A DNA stretch of 64,000 nucleotides from Diplolepis rosae (Eukaryota; Arthropoda; Insecta; Hymenoptera; Diplolepididae): positions 31,945,501 to 32,009,500 of the forward strand of contig JAPYXD010000710.1 of the NCBI GenBank assembly GCA_030998225.1. The letters are read 5' to 3'. The first letter of the stretch is position 1, and every line of letters begins with the position of its first letter. The notes below the pieces were generated by a model that saw only the letters and a list, made by a program, of their open reading frames with translations, was not told where the DNA came from and did no database searches. The position numbers and the translations under genes are program-made. This document shows positions 12,791 through 24,164 of the stretch, in pieces.

Positions 12791-13140
12791 CTGCCCGCTT
12801 CGCGGGCACATTCTCATCGCGCGCTTCGCGCGCAGCTCGCAAGCTTGAGCGCGCCTAGGGCGCGCAATTTGATCGTCGCGCTTCGCGCTCCGATCTTTGT
12901 GGACCTCGCGCTTCGCGCTCGGTCTTGTGCTCTTCGCATACGTTTAAGTTTATTTCTTATAATTTAATACTGAAGCTCAAACCAATTTAATGATATTAAA
13001 GATGATGTAATTAGTCATTTTCTCAAATTCACTAAGTTTCTTTTTCAGTTTAAGTGAAACAGAAAATTCAATTTACTTAAGGCTCTATCGGCCTTAAGGA
13101 ACACATTCTCATCATGACACTCGCGCTTCGCGCTCGATTT
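12791..13140. repeat. Cluster of CGCGCTTCGCGCTC palindromic words
   Basis: GC-rich words with internal symmetry recur: GCCCGCTTCGCGGGC (12793), CGCGCGCTTCGCGCGC (12819), GTCGCGCTTCGCGCTC (12875), CTCGCGCTTCGCGCTCG (12905 and again near 13120). They stand out sharply in AT-rich DNA and each can form a short hairpin with a CTTC or TTCG loop. Related words occur at 27665, 28600-28770, 46940-47180 and 58950-59060. Confidence 0.85.
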
Positions 13141-13224
13141 TCTGTATGCATTTTTGTAACTTTTTAATAAATTACATGGTTATTGATAAATTAATTTTTT
13201 TCCAAATATTTCAAAAAGGAAAAA

Positions 13225-13870
13225 CAATCGTAGACTTTATTTAAGGAAACGATTTTGCAGAACAACGCTCATTTCGTATCTCACATATTTTGGTGAAAAA
13301 AATCGAATTTTTTCAATATTAAAAATCAAAAAATTAAAATATACATCCTGTCGAGAAATTTCTCGATAAGAATGTGTAGACCTTATTTAGCCAGACAATT
13401 TTTCATCCAAAAGTTTTTTTTGTATCTCACATATTTTGTTTAAAAAATAGAATTTTTGAATTTTAATCGTATTTTTTGGAATTGAAACGAAAAATATATC
13501 TTTTATCAGAAACTGTGTGCGACAAAATTTGTAGATCTTTTTGAAACGAACAACTTTGTATTCTTACGTTTTTTTCGTATTTCGAATATTATTGTTAAAA
13601 AATTGAATTTTGGATTATCAATGGTTTTTTTTAAATTAATAAGAAAAATATGCATCTTATGAAAAAATGTTAGAATTCAAATTTGTAGGTCTTTATGTAA
13701 AAAATAATATTGTATCATAACGTTTTTTCGTATCTCGTATAATTTAACTTGAAAATGGAATTTTGATATTGACTTTTTTCGAATTTGAATATGCTGTAAC
13801 ATTTCTAATTTTGATTTAATCAAAAAATGTTATCAGGATAATTTGTAGAGATTTATGAGCACTATTAAAA
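13225..13870 (+). repeat. Degenerate ~150-bp tandem array
   Basis: Four diverged units share an order of words: CGTATCTCACATATTTT, then a TTGAAAAAT-type stretch, a GAATTTTT core, a GAAAAATATACATC-like segment and TTTGTAGATCTTT. The repeated TCGTATCTCA word starts at about 13273, 13417, 13567 and 13724, so the period drifts from 145 to 156 bp. Bases 1-140 of the window are the last unit of another copy. Confidence 0.7.
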
Positions 13871-14902
13871 ACCAGTATTGAAATTTTTGATTTTTTCAAA
13901 AAATTATTTTCAAAAACACAAAAGTAGTGCTCAATCCCTCAATTTTGATTGGATGTGGCTGGTTAACGAACTTGTCCTTACTTTTTCGGCTCCGATAAAG
14001 TGTACCAAAGCTCAATTCAATCTGATAATTCTGTCGAGAGTTATGCCGCACACGACCTACAGACAGACAGACAGACACTTTCGTAAAAACCATTTTTTCT
14101 GACTCAGGGGGTCTCAAAACGTAAAGATTTGATGAAAATTTCGAAAGTTATTTTTCACATAAAACCAATACCTTCACATCCATGATGAGAATGTAAAAAT
14201 CTGCTGTACCTATTCCAGCAGATGACATCTGTTGATTCAACAGTTTTTTTTTCTCCGTGCAGGCAAAAATAGATAATTTTGCTTTCAAGAATAGCAATAT
14301 TTATTATTGAAGGGCTAATTTGAATGAGAAAAGATTATTTTTCATGAAAAAAATTTGAAACACAAAAAAATAATGTTATTAGTAAATTTTATTTTTGCCC
14401 AAACTTATTTTCTTATCGCTTCGAGCCAAATTTGAAAAAATTATGCAATTCTAATAAATCACGATTCATTTTTTTAGGAAAAAGATTCTCTACAACTTGA
14501 CCGTTTCCGATTTTTGAAAATGAATTCTTTAATGGCTGAAATTATAAAAAAAAAAATTTTCAAAACAAAATTTTCATACACAAATTGCTGTATTTTATAA
14601 TAATTATTTCAATTTCAAAAATCGGATACGGTCAAGTTGTAGAGAATCTTTTTCTTAAAAAAATGAACCGTGATTTATTAGAATCGCATAATTTTTAAAA
14701 ATTTTGCTCGAAGCGATAAGAAAATAAGTTTGGGCAAAAATAAAATTTATTAATAAAATTATTTTGTTGTGTTTCAAATTTTTTTCATGAATAATAATCT
14801 TTTCTCATTCAAATTAGCCATTCAATAATAATATTGCTATTCTTGAAAGCAAAATTACCTATTTTTGCCTGAGGTCTAATTTTCGTGATCGAGCTACCTT
14901 AA

Positions 14903-17060
14903 GATTCACTAAGAACCGCAATTTATATCTAAATTTGAATCAAAGAGATGAAATTTAGAGTAAATATTGTTGAATAAACAACTTTGATCTCAACTATATT
15001 TTTCTCAAGTACGTTTTAAATTCTGTTTTTTTTTTAATTTTACCACTTTTGAATCATACAGTTTTGATCGACAAGCACTTTAACTTTATTATTTATCAAA
15101 AATTGAAAGTAAAATGAAAAGAGCTCTAAATCGAGAAATCTATTTTTGGATGAGCGTAGAGAATATTTTGAAAATTTTTGAAATATCCCCAATTTGTTTT
15201 AAAAACTTTCCGAACCGGATTTTTCCACATTTAGCGAAAAGTCTATTTTCGCATAAAATTTACTTTCCGTAAATCGTTTTTCTCATGGTGTCATGGACTC
15301 TAGCCAATTTGCACGAGTCTGTGAATTCTATAGAACGATGACCGTCTAAATTTACTTCGAATTCCTGTGACAAGGAATTCGAATTTTCGCCGCCATCTGA
15401 GCGATACAGCGCTATCTGAATGGGGGTTCCTGAAGCGCTTTCCATTGATTTTTCGCGCAACGTGCCGCCGTCCTTTGACCAAATAAGGAAATCACACGCC
15501 ACAATATTAATCCCGGTATTGGTCGTCATGACGGCGCGCTGAATGAATCTTGTTGACTTCTATTTGTTGACTTGTCTGGTCATAAAATATATCATGCGCC
15601 TAGACCTGCTGTTTATTAGGTGTTAGTGGTGAGTTTTGAATTAGATTTTAGATCTTCCCAAGCTTTGTTTTTTGAGAGACGACTCGTCTGTCGAGATAAA
15701 AAAAAGTGTTCCGTGCATCATACATGACCATTGTGTCTGCGTTAGCTTATTGTTTCTACATCCCTGCGATTTGATTCGCTTACGGTGGGTGAAAACAGAA
15801 ATACATGACAGTTGATATCTATGGATATGCAGTGTAAATATTAATTATGAATGGTAAATATAATTATAAAAATACTTAAAAATTATAATTATGAAACTCA
15901 TTTTTCATTTCCCACTTCATTATTCAATTTAAAAAATCCATTACAGATAAAATATCTATTTTTCACCATTTCAAGATGTGTTGAATAATTTTTAAATACA
16001 CTAGATTAGCATTTTGAAACTAAAAAATGCGTTGGCCGAATAATTTTTGAATATATAAATAAAGGATTTGTAATTAAATTTTTCTACTCAAAGTTAACTT
16101 GCAAGTTTTACAACTACTAATATTAAAAAAGTAACATCCCAAAGATTAATTACTGTTCATGAAGGAAGCTTCAGACGCTTAATTCAAGTCTAATTAATAG
16201 ATAAATGAAGAAAGCATAGAGAGGGAAAATAACCCTTTGAATTCCTGGATAATGCTCGAAAACGTAACTGGATATAGTTTGCCTTCCTAATTTTAGTTCC
16301 TCTCATTTTGTATCCATACAAATTATGAATCTCTAGAAATTCCAATAATATGATTATTATGATTTATACATAAATTCAGAGGGAAAATAAAGTTCACTGA
16401 ATTTTGTATTATTTATGAGTATTGTCTCCATAGAAACTGTCAACCTTTAGAAATTCCAATGACATGATCATTACAATTTATACATTATCCCGAGGCGAAT
16501 TAAAGTTCACTGAATCGTACATCCGGTTTATTCGGCACTTACCCAATCTAATGGATCAATCACACTCATATTTAGCGAACGGGTTGATCAAAATCAAAAT
16601 CAAAATACAACCTACAATCAACGTTGCAGAAATTAAAATTATAATGAATACAATGCCAAAATTTAATTAAAAAAATTTCGAAAAATTATTTCCCCTTCTT
16701 TTTAATTTCTCTGGTTTTCATATTGTTAACTCCAGGCAAAAATGTACTTTAAATAAAAAAACAGTAAATTAAAGTAAGCCCCAATAATTTTCTAATTATA
16801 ATTTCACATAAAATCATTATAAGTTTTATGAAAAATACAATAAAATTTACATGAAATTAGAATTTTTCGTTCGATTTCAAAGGTTTTATAATATTGAACA
16901 TTACCTAATTGTAAGTCAAACTACCTAATATTATTTTTATTGAAATCGTAGATTTACCGGAAAAATATTTTCAACCTAATTTATTCTAATTTTCATTTCG
17001 TCTCCAAAATAAGATACTACTGAGTTCCTGAAATTAATTTATTCTGCGGTTTCGATACAG
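14903..17060. other. Intergenic; unassigned open frame and GC-richer block 15255-15800
   Basis: The minus strand of 15260-15529 is open for 89 codons starting with ATG (MTTNTGINIVACDF...). It is less AT-rich than its surroundings, and a second frame is also open. I recognise no domain. It could be a small gene, an exon, or part of an unknown repeat. Downstream, 15540-15790 contains the palindrome AGACGACTCGTCT. The rest (15800-17060) is AT-rich with nothing supported. Confidence 0.25.
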
Positions 17061-17066
17061 ATATAT

Positions 17067-17115
17067 AGTGATACACGACACTGATCTGTTGGATATGTTC
17101 TTCAGTGTCGTCACT
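17067..17115 (+). other. Small perfect-stem hairpin 0.5 kb upstream of CYRI
   Basis: ACGACACTGA (17075-17084) pairs perfectly with TCAGTGTCGT (17102-17111) across a 17-nt loop. AGTG/CACT extends the stem past a 4-nt bulge. It could be a structured RNA, a dyad protein site or chance; the stem is short for a microRNA precursor. Confidence 0.3.
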
Positions 17116-17144
17116 TGCACGCAAGTGTTTAATAGTATGCATGC

Positions 17145-17400
17145 ATGATTATATGTACACACACACATACATACATATATATATATAAACAAGATTGTCG
17201 TTCGCCTGGAATTGATGGTTCACCACACGTGAACATAGGTTTAGCCACTGGCCTCGCAGAACCTCGAATTCCATTGGTTGAGTTACTCTATCTCGGGCTT
17301 GAGTCGCGAAACGATCTCACTTCCGTAATTTTCTATTCTTTGATTAAAATAATTCATAATATATGGTTTTATCGAAAATCGATTTTTCCGTAGAAAGTAA
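17145..17400 (+). promoter_or_regulatory. Candidate CYRI promoter-proximal block
   Basis: After a CA/TA microsatellite (17157-17188), bases 17195-17330 are GC-richer than neighbours and contain a CACGTG E-box (CCACACGTGAAC, about 17222-17233). The position 230-490 bp upstream of the CYRI coding start fits a promoter or 5' noncoding exon. No initiator or TATA box can be assigned with confidence. Confidence 0.3.
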
Positions 17401-17572
17401 TTTTAACACAGTTATTTATAAACCAAGGTAATTGTTTATTAGAATTAACAAAGCTTGTGAAAGATAGGAATTTCATTCACTTAAAACATTCAATAGTTGA
17501 TTATCTTATAAAAATACAAGCATTTGAAAGAAAGCTTTACTTTAAAATGTATATTCTTTTTTATTACTACAG

Positions 17573-17631
17573 ATGATTTGATGATGTGATTTGCTGCTTC
17601 TTTGGGAAATTCAGAATTTAGAAAATTGAAA
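17573..17631 (+). promoter_or_regulatory. CYRI 5' leader with likely splice acceptor and two tiny upstream ORFs
   Basis: A strong polypyrimidine acceptor (CTTTTTTATTACTACAG) ends at 17572, suggesting that a noncoding first exon is spliced here. Directly after it come ATG-ATT-TGA (17573-17581) and, overlapping in the stop-start TGATG, ATG-ATG-TGA (17581-17589). Both precede the CYRI start, which has A at -3 and G at +4 (AAAATGG). Confidence 0.5.
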
Positions 17632-20326
17632 ATGGGCAAACTTCTGAGCTTGTTGGCTCGAGATGAGTCTACATGCTGCACTCCACAAAAGTACGATGTT
17701 TTTTTGGATTTCGAAAGTGAGTTCTGTTATAAAACTTTATATTCATATTTTGCAATACCCCTTTTTGATAAAGGATCATTTTTTACTTGCCTGGAAATCT
17801 TTTTAATGTTGCTGAAAATTATTTTTAAATATTTACAGATGCCCAACCGTCTGAAAATGAGCGGGAAACTTTTGAGGCAGTGCAGAGAGTTTTGAAAAAC
17901 TCTGAATCGATTTTGGAAGAAATTCAGTGCTATAAAGGCGCTGGAAAGGAAATTAGGGAAGCAATTTCTGCACCAACAGAAGAGTGTCAACGTAAAGCAT
18001 ATCTAACAGTAGCACCTTTGGTCGCAAAGCTCAAAAGATTTTATGAATTTTCTCTTGAACTTGGTAAGTTATTTTCCTAGTACTGTACATTGTTAAAAAT
18101 CTTATTAATTTTAATAGACTTTAATATACAAATAGTAAATTGAAATTAATAGATTTGTATATTATGGAAAATTAATATACATGTATATTAATATACATTA
18201 ATATATATGCATGGATTTAGATTTGGTTTGTGGAACGGAATAGCCAATTTCGAATTTTCGAAATTGAAAGAAACACAGATAAAATGTGAGTCATTTGTTA
18301 TTTTGCAATTTTTTCCTTTCAGAGAGGGTCGTCCCAAAAATTCTGGGTCAACTCTGTTCAGGAAATATGTCACCAACTCAGCATTTGGAAACGCAACAAG
18401 CCTTAGTCAAGCAGTTGGCTGAAATTCTTGAGTTTGTGTTGAAATTCGACGAACATAAAATGAAGACACCAGCGATTCAAAACGATTTCAGTTATTATCG
18501 TAGGACGCTAACGAGGGCTTCTTTATCTCGCCAGGATGGTACTGAGAAGGACCTTGTTGTGGGCAATGAATTAGCAAATCGGATGTCTTTATTTTATGCT
18601 CACGCAACACCTATGCTTCGGGTTCTTAGCCACGCTACTATAACTTTCTTAATGGTGGTAAGCAATAATTTCCTTCTCTATTCAAGTTTTAATTAGCCCT
18701 AGTTATAAAAATGCATTAATTAAAAATAACCAAACTTTTTCTAAGGGTAACTATCACGCTCGTTACGTGACGAAAAAGGTAGCTGAATCACTTTACACTG
18801 TTTTATTTCCGAATAATTAAACGTTTTAATAGACAATATATGACGTCGGTTTTTTTATAATTAACAAAGTTAATTTTTAAAAGAAATTTTTTATTTTTAG
18901 CTTCCTTACTAATTATTTTCAGATTAACATAATTAATTTTTTTAATTATTGAAACATTTATATATTCCTATGGGTATCCGAATATGTTTAATTAAAATAT
19001 TTTGAAAATAAAAAGGTAGAAAATGAAGCATATGTTGATCACATGCGCAATAAAACGTATTTTCATTGGTGACATTATCCAAATAAAAATAGATCAGCTT
19101 CATTCATAAATAATCATTAGTTTTTCTTTTGAGACATTTTGTCTCCTTGCGAATCACTTGGAACAAGGAACTAATTAATTAGTATTGCTTATTATCTATT
19201 TTCAGAATAACGACATACCAAGAGAGAATATTACTGAAACGCTGGGGACAATGGCTAAAGTGTGTCTTAGAATGTTAGAAAACCCGTAAGTAAAATTGAA
19301 GGCTTATCCAATATTTTATAATCACTGGTCAACAACATATGACTTATGTGTTCATGGAATCAGATATATCATTTCCAGAGTAGTTTTCTGTGCTGAATCA
19401 AAATCTGGCCTCTGTTTTTTCCCAGCACGTCAGGTTTTTGAGATATTTTGAGTTAAAATTGTTTTCGAAAAATCACAAATCGTATGATAAAAAGGTGTAA
19501 AAAATTGTTTAAACAAAAAGCAATACATGATTTCGATGCGTTTTGTTTATTCGATATCTCATATATTTCCTGAGATAATTAAAAAAAAAATTTAAAAAAC
19601 ACGAAAATAAATGGTTTAACACAAAACCTAATATTTTACTGAATATTATTTATTTTTTAGTCAACTGCGTGTCATTCTCTTTTTATTTTTTATGCAGACA
19701 AAATTTCTAAAAAGTTCCAGCTTTAACTGTTCGAAAGATACATGGCAGAGAAGTTGCCTTTCTCTGTAGAGTTCCTAGTTTGACGGCTTACAAGTACTTT
19801 TCGAAAAAATTTCTAACTCAAAAAATCTCAAAAACCTGACGTGCTGAGAAAAAACAGAGGCTATAGATTTGGATTCAGCAGAGAAAACTACTCTGGAAAT
19901 GATATATCTCATTCCATGAACACATAAATGATATTTTGTTGACCAGTGTTGTCACTGGTGTTTAAAATCATAATAAAAAATCGTTCTTTCAGAAATTTGC
20001 TATCTCAATTTCAAAGAGAAGAAACACAACTTTTCGTCCTGAGGGTGATGGTAGGACTCGTTATTTTGTACGATCACGTTCATCCCCAAGGAGCTTTTGT
20101 CAAGGGATCAAACGTTGATGTATGTAATAAATATTAAAAGTGTTTAGAATATTCATATTTTCATAACTAAAACAATAATTATTTTCAGGTAAAAGGCTGT
20201 GTAAAACTATTAAAAGACCAACCACCTTGTAAAAGTGAAGGTCTTCTGAATGCACTGCGCTACACAACGAAACACTTGAATGAAGTGAACACCCCGAAAA
20301 ATATAAAAAACTTATTAGCAGCATGA
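17632..20326 (+). CDS. CYRI: CYRI (FAM49) protein, CYFIP-related Rac1 interactor, six coding exons
   Basis: CYRI proteins bind GTP-loaded Rac1 through the DUF1394 fold they share with CYFIP. They restrain the WAVE-Arp2/3 pathway at membranes. The coding exons are 17632-17716, 17839-18063, 18323-18657, 19206-19285, 19993-20119 and 20189-20326, joining to 990 nt (329 aa plus TGA). All introns are GT-AG, with lengths 122, 259, 548, 707 and 69. The human proteins are about 323-324 aa. Visible landmarks are the N-terminal MGKLLSLL with Gly2 for myristoylation, FLDFENAQP (25-33), SYYRRTL with Arg163-Arg164 aligning with the human Rac1-binding pair Arg160-Arg161, [24 protein letters not shown] and the closing RYTTKHLN. 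The ATG at 17632 is chosen because it gives the conserved MG start; the frame is open further upstream without an ATG. The gene appears intact. The stretch around residues 207-219 ([14 protein letters not shown]) differs from the family's usual TTKFVSENK-type sequence, with no length change. No other gene is adjacent. Confidence 0.96.
19323..19948. mobile_element. Foldback element in CYRI intron 4
   Basis: The ends CACTGGTCAACAA and TTGTTGACCAGTG lead into inverted arms of about 150 bp each. Shared words include TTATGTGTTCATGGAAT, TATATCATTTCCAGAGTAGT and CAGCACGTCAGGTTTTTGAG. It fills most of the 707-bp intron and leaves the donor (19286) and acceptor (19991-19992) intact. As RNA it would form a long imperfect hairpin in the pre-mRNA. 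Confidence 0.85.
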
Positions 20327-20600
20327 TTACCAAAGCAGCGTGGTTGCTGTATTAAAGGCTGAAAAAGTAGTCACGCAACATTATTCATAAAACCTCAGCA
20401 AAGCAGAAAAAGTATACGAAACTTTCCAGGATAATAATCTTGGAACTTGAAGCTTTGCGTTTACAAACACTGCAATTAATTGACAAAAATGCCAAAAAGG
20501 CAAAAGCAAAATCCATGACTATCATGCGAGGAATTGGAATTTTTTTGAATTTTTATTAACGTAAAAATAAATTAAAATGTAAGTTTGTTAATACTATTAA
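20327..20600 (+). other. CYRI 3' UTR with poly(A) signal
   Basis: The sequence after the TGA is non-repetitive. The first AATAAA hexamer lies at 20566-20571, 240 bp after the stop, followed by a T-rich stretch. This gives a plausible 3' end near 20590. Further AT-rich hexamers downstream mean alternative ends cannot be excluded. Confidence 0.5.
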
Positions 20601-22429
20601 CGCTACTATTCCTGCAATATTGTTAACATTCTTCCAACGACTATATAAGTTTGCAATTGATACGATTGTGATTATCTTCTGAAATTATTTTATAATTCCA
20701 TGACAATCAATATCGATGGAGAATCAGAATTTGCAATTATTATAAAAGCAGCTTCTGACCATCAACAGAAATTAATTCGAGTTAAATATCAAGCGATCAG
20801 GATACTTTTTTTCGATTAATTTAAATACTAATTTAAATATATTGTAAATTTCGTAGATGCTCAGCGTCTTATTTTCTTTGTTAATTATTTGAGTAAGTCT
20901 TTATGAATTAAGTCAGTAATATAAAGGTGTGTCGGACTAGCAAAAGTTCTATTGTTTGTGAGATTAACGTAGATCAAAAGTCAAAGTGGAATTGGCAAAA
21001 ATAATTGTACATACGTGCTCGAAAGTGTAAACATAAGATTATGATTATTAATAATTAATAAATACTCTCTCATGTAAACTGCCAAGAATCTAAAGTCGAA
21101 CCACGACTATTGTATTTTAAAAACGAGTGAGTTATTTGTGAAATCACGTTTGGATGGAAAAAAATTTTCTTAATTGAAGAAAGCTGGTGAAGTATTGACG
21201 AGTACCAAAGATATTTTTAATTGTACATTACGAAATTACTGTATCACTATAAGTTATATTTTAACAACGATTACTATTTTAAAAATCTTGTCTTGCACGA
21301 TTATATGACCATATCTGCATTTTTTTTAAGTATCAATGAAAGTGTGTCCAAAAATAAAGAACAGGCATAAGCATATTGTTTAATATAACCAAAAAACTAT
21401 ACGTAAATCATTTTTCAGACTTGTAAGAGAATTGAATTTAAAACTGCTGGTAAAGCAGTTCAACTATTCTTGCAGTGATTTTAATAAACGGTCAAATCTC
21501 GATAGTATGTGTTTATAGAGTAAATTTTATCAGTGTGTAATCAAACGCATTTTTAATGTAACTTAAGGACTGATGCCTAGAATTTTTATTTACGGAATGC
21601 ACACAATTTTATTCAGGTAATTATTACTTATCCATAAGTAGGGACAAAAATATAGAACATTTCTGACGATTAGGGGAACTATTGATAATTTATTATTACT
21701 CGTATTAAACGCATCAAATGTACAATATTAATGCAGAAATTTTTCCAAAAGTACTATTAAATAACATTTCTTAACTATATTGTTGTATAATTGAAAAGCT
21801 TCCAAATTTTTATTCTATGAAGACAAGTGTCTACAATTTATGGGCATTTTGAGCTACAGAGAAATAACTATTGTGAATAATTTTTCGATCTTCAACTATG
21901 ACTCTGAAAAACCTAATACAATGTATATAAAGAGTATCTAAAGAATGATAGTCTACGAAATGTAAATGGAAAATTAGAGCTTTCAAAGAATGTTTGTAAA
22001 ACTCAATCTAAATTTATATTTCTATAGAACTGTTTTTTATTGACGTCAATTTTTATATTTAATAATATAATAATTATTGTTTTTATCAAGATTGTCTAAT
22101 CAGAGAGAAACTGTCTATTAACATTGTTTCCACTCACCAGCTGTAAGCGATAGTTCTTTTGTTAAAACATAAGACTATTTTGAGTGTTTTCTAGGTATGG
22201 AATATCGTTGGAAATAACAGTGTAAAACACTTTTGGCGTAAAAAGAAGATTGATATAAAAAAAAAAAATGAAGAATTTTTTTGAAATTGTATAATTAACT
22301 CTCTGACAAGATACATAAATTATTCCTTAAAATTTGTAAAATTATTCTCTTCCAGTACAAAGGGTGAATGTCCTGTTGATGAAATTAACAATAATAATTA
22401 TTCACGCGTCTTAATTATATATATATCTG
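20601..22429. other. Intergenic, no gene or repeat recognised
   Basis: Uniformly AT-rich sequence downstream of CYRI. Stops are dense in all frames, and I saw no inverted ends or family words. Confidence 0.5.
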
Positions 22430-22658
22430 CACTGAAAAGAGTACTTAGTTAAGCCAACTACTTCGATTTGTAAAATATGCCGGAGCTACTTTATTCGGTA
22501 GCACAACTACTATTTTTGTTGATGTTACTATCTGTATTGTTATAAAAAGAACTTGGGTAGTAAAATCAACTAGAAAAGTAGTTGTGCCAGCCAATAAAGT
22601 AGCTGTGGCATATTTTACAAGTTGAAGTAGTAAGTTCAACTAACTAATTTTTTTAGTG
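22430..22658. mobile_element. 229-bp foldback MITE (AACCAACTACTT family), copy 1
   Basis: Starts CACTGAAAAGAGTACTTAG and ends in the inverse ...TTTTTTTAGTG. The arms pair through AAGCCAACTACTTC, TTGTAAAATATGCC and GCACAACTACT. The copy at 61090-61318 has exactly the same length. Confidence 0.9.
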
Positions 22659-23149
22659 AGCCCCAAACAGTATTTGCACCGATAAATACTTTACAAACAC
22701 GTGTTAGTCTAACAGAGAGAAAGAAAAAATGTAATACTTCGAAATACATATATTACTTATTGATCAATGATTATTTATTTCATAGTTACTGCCGATCAAT
22801 TAATATTCAAAGTTTCTGAGCATGGATTGTTCGCACTTACAATTTTAAGGTATTTTACATTTTTTACGAATTCCTCAAATATTATAGAAATATAAAAATT
22901 AGTTTTCTCCCAAGTTTGAAATTCATTTCTTCAAACTAAATTTTAAGTCACCTAACTTGATTTTAATTATCATTAAATATCATGGAATCTTTTCAAGTTT
23001 TTTAAATTTCCCATACAGTCTTTTAAATTTCATTCAAATTTCACTGAAATGTATTATTCTTTATAATGGTTTTAAAGCTGGAACGTATAGAAAGGTTGGG
23101 AAACAATACTTTATATTTAATATAGAATTAAAAGCAAGAATGTCGGAAA

Positions 23150-23485
23150 ATTTGAAACATGGATAAAAACGGATGTAGATAAACTACTTTTGTTTTCGAA
23201 ACTGAACAAAAGTTCAATTTTAGTAAAATATATCGGAAATTCCATGTGAACAATTTAGTCCAGTTTCTACATGTTTGTGTTCAAAATACATAAAATTTTG
23301 TTTTCAAAAATTGAGAAATTGTAGAGAAGATAAAAACGGACGTAGATGGACTGCTTTTTGTTTTAAAGGTGAAAACAAATTTTCCGATATATTTTGCTAA
23401 AACTGAAATTTTTTCAAATTAGTAACCAAAATTTTGAACAGAACATTTTATGTGCTTCAGACACAAACAGGTAGAAACCTAAAAT
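23150..23485. repeat. Foldback repeat (ACGGAYGTAGAT family)
   Basis: Inverted segments: TTTTAGTAAAATATATCGGAAA (about 23218) against TTTCCGATATATTTTGCTAA (about 23378), and TTTCTACATGTTTGTGTTC against CACAAACAGGTAGAAACC. In addition GATAAAAACGGA-GTAGAT occurs twice in direct orientation (23163 and 23330). The last ~75 bp of the window repeat the central part. Confidence 0.7.
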
Positions 23486-24164
23486 CAATAAAATATTATA
23501 AGCATCACATGACCTTATGAGTCTACAATATGTTAATGATGACAAATTTCAATTAAAAATATAATTTAAAAAAAATTGAAAGATGAAATGGTTTTGAAAA
23601 TTTTATAATAATGTTTTGAAGGGAAAAATATGAAATTTAGTTGGATAAAAAATATCAATATATAGAGAAGAGAAATTTTTTGTAATTTTTTATTGGATTC
23701 CTAAGCAGGTTACAATATGAGTTTAAAAAATGGAATTATATATAATTACAAGAAGCAGCAGGAAATTTAGTGTCAGAGTATATTACATACTGTAGATAGA
23801 AAGTAAACCATAAATTTATCATTGGTTGATAATTTGTAATGTGTTGACATCAAAGGTCCATAAATAAAGGTAACGTAGATTCCTGTTCTAACAATTGAGT
23901 CCAGAAGGAACTTTATGAAATCTCCTGTAGGGGTGTTGATAAAATAAAAATTGCGCCATTACTCGATGCTAAGCCAGTTATTAAGGCGCAATTCTTTAAA
24001 TATTGATTGAAAGTAGGTTCAAGCAGGAAGTGAGGGTTGATGGCAGGATTGCAAAAGAAGAAGAGAAGAAGTAAAAGAAGGTGAAAAAGAAGACGGTGTA
24101 GGTTAGCGAACGAACCAGATGAGATGAGATGAGAAGGTGGACGAGAAGGGGAAAGCGTCTATTA
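23486..24164. other. Intergenic, ending in a purine-rich tract
   Basis: No gene. Bases 24050-24160 are almost all purine on the plus strand (AAGAAGAAGAGAAGAAG). Upstream, 23920-24000 has a GC-richer unique patch. Confidence 0.45.

Larger units (their letters stand above)
12501..14259. mobile_element. 1.76-kb non-autonomous element inserted in FB-A
   Basis: It begins CACGGAGAAAAAAAAACTGT and ends with the inverse ACAGTTTTTTTTTCTCCGTG. About 45 bp pair at the ends (AATCAACAGATG / CATCTGTTGATT), flanked by a CA duplication (12499-12500, 14260-14261). In order it contains an inner 245-bp palindrome rich in ACAGA/TCTGT words (12553-12798), GC palindrome words, a degenerate tandem array and a CAGACAGACAGACA stretch (14061-14078). 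No transposase frame is present, so it must move in trans. The mirrored open frames at 12532-12842 are a by-product of the palindrome. Confidence 0.88.
12472..14902. mobile_element. FB-A foldback copy 4, split by a nested 1.76-kb insertion
   Basis: The left 25-30 bp of FB-A (GATCACGAAAATTAGACCTCA) end at 12500 and the element resumes at 14260 with CAGGCAAAAATAGATAATTT. It runs through both hairpin arms to CTACCTTAA at 14902. Removing 12501-14259 and one CA restores the normal FB-A left end CCTCAGGC. Confidence 0.9.

Noticed and set aside
12532..12842. Two similar proteins on opposite strands
   Set aside because: They are the same sequence read twice because the DNA is a palindrome inside the 1.76-kb element.
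17067..17115. microRNA precursor
   Set aside because: Only 10 bp of perfect pairing and about 14 in total, too short for a typical Drosha/Dicer substrate; left as an unexplained hairpin.
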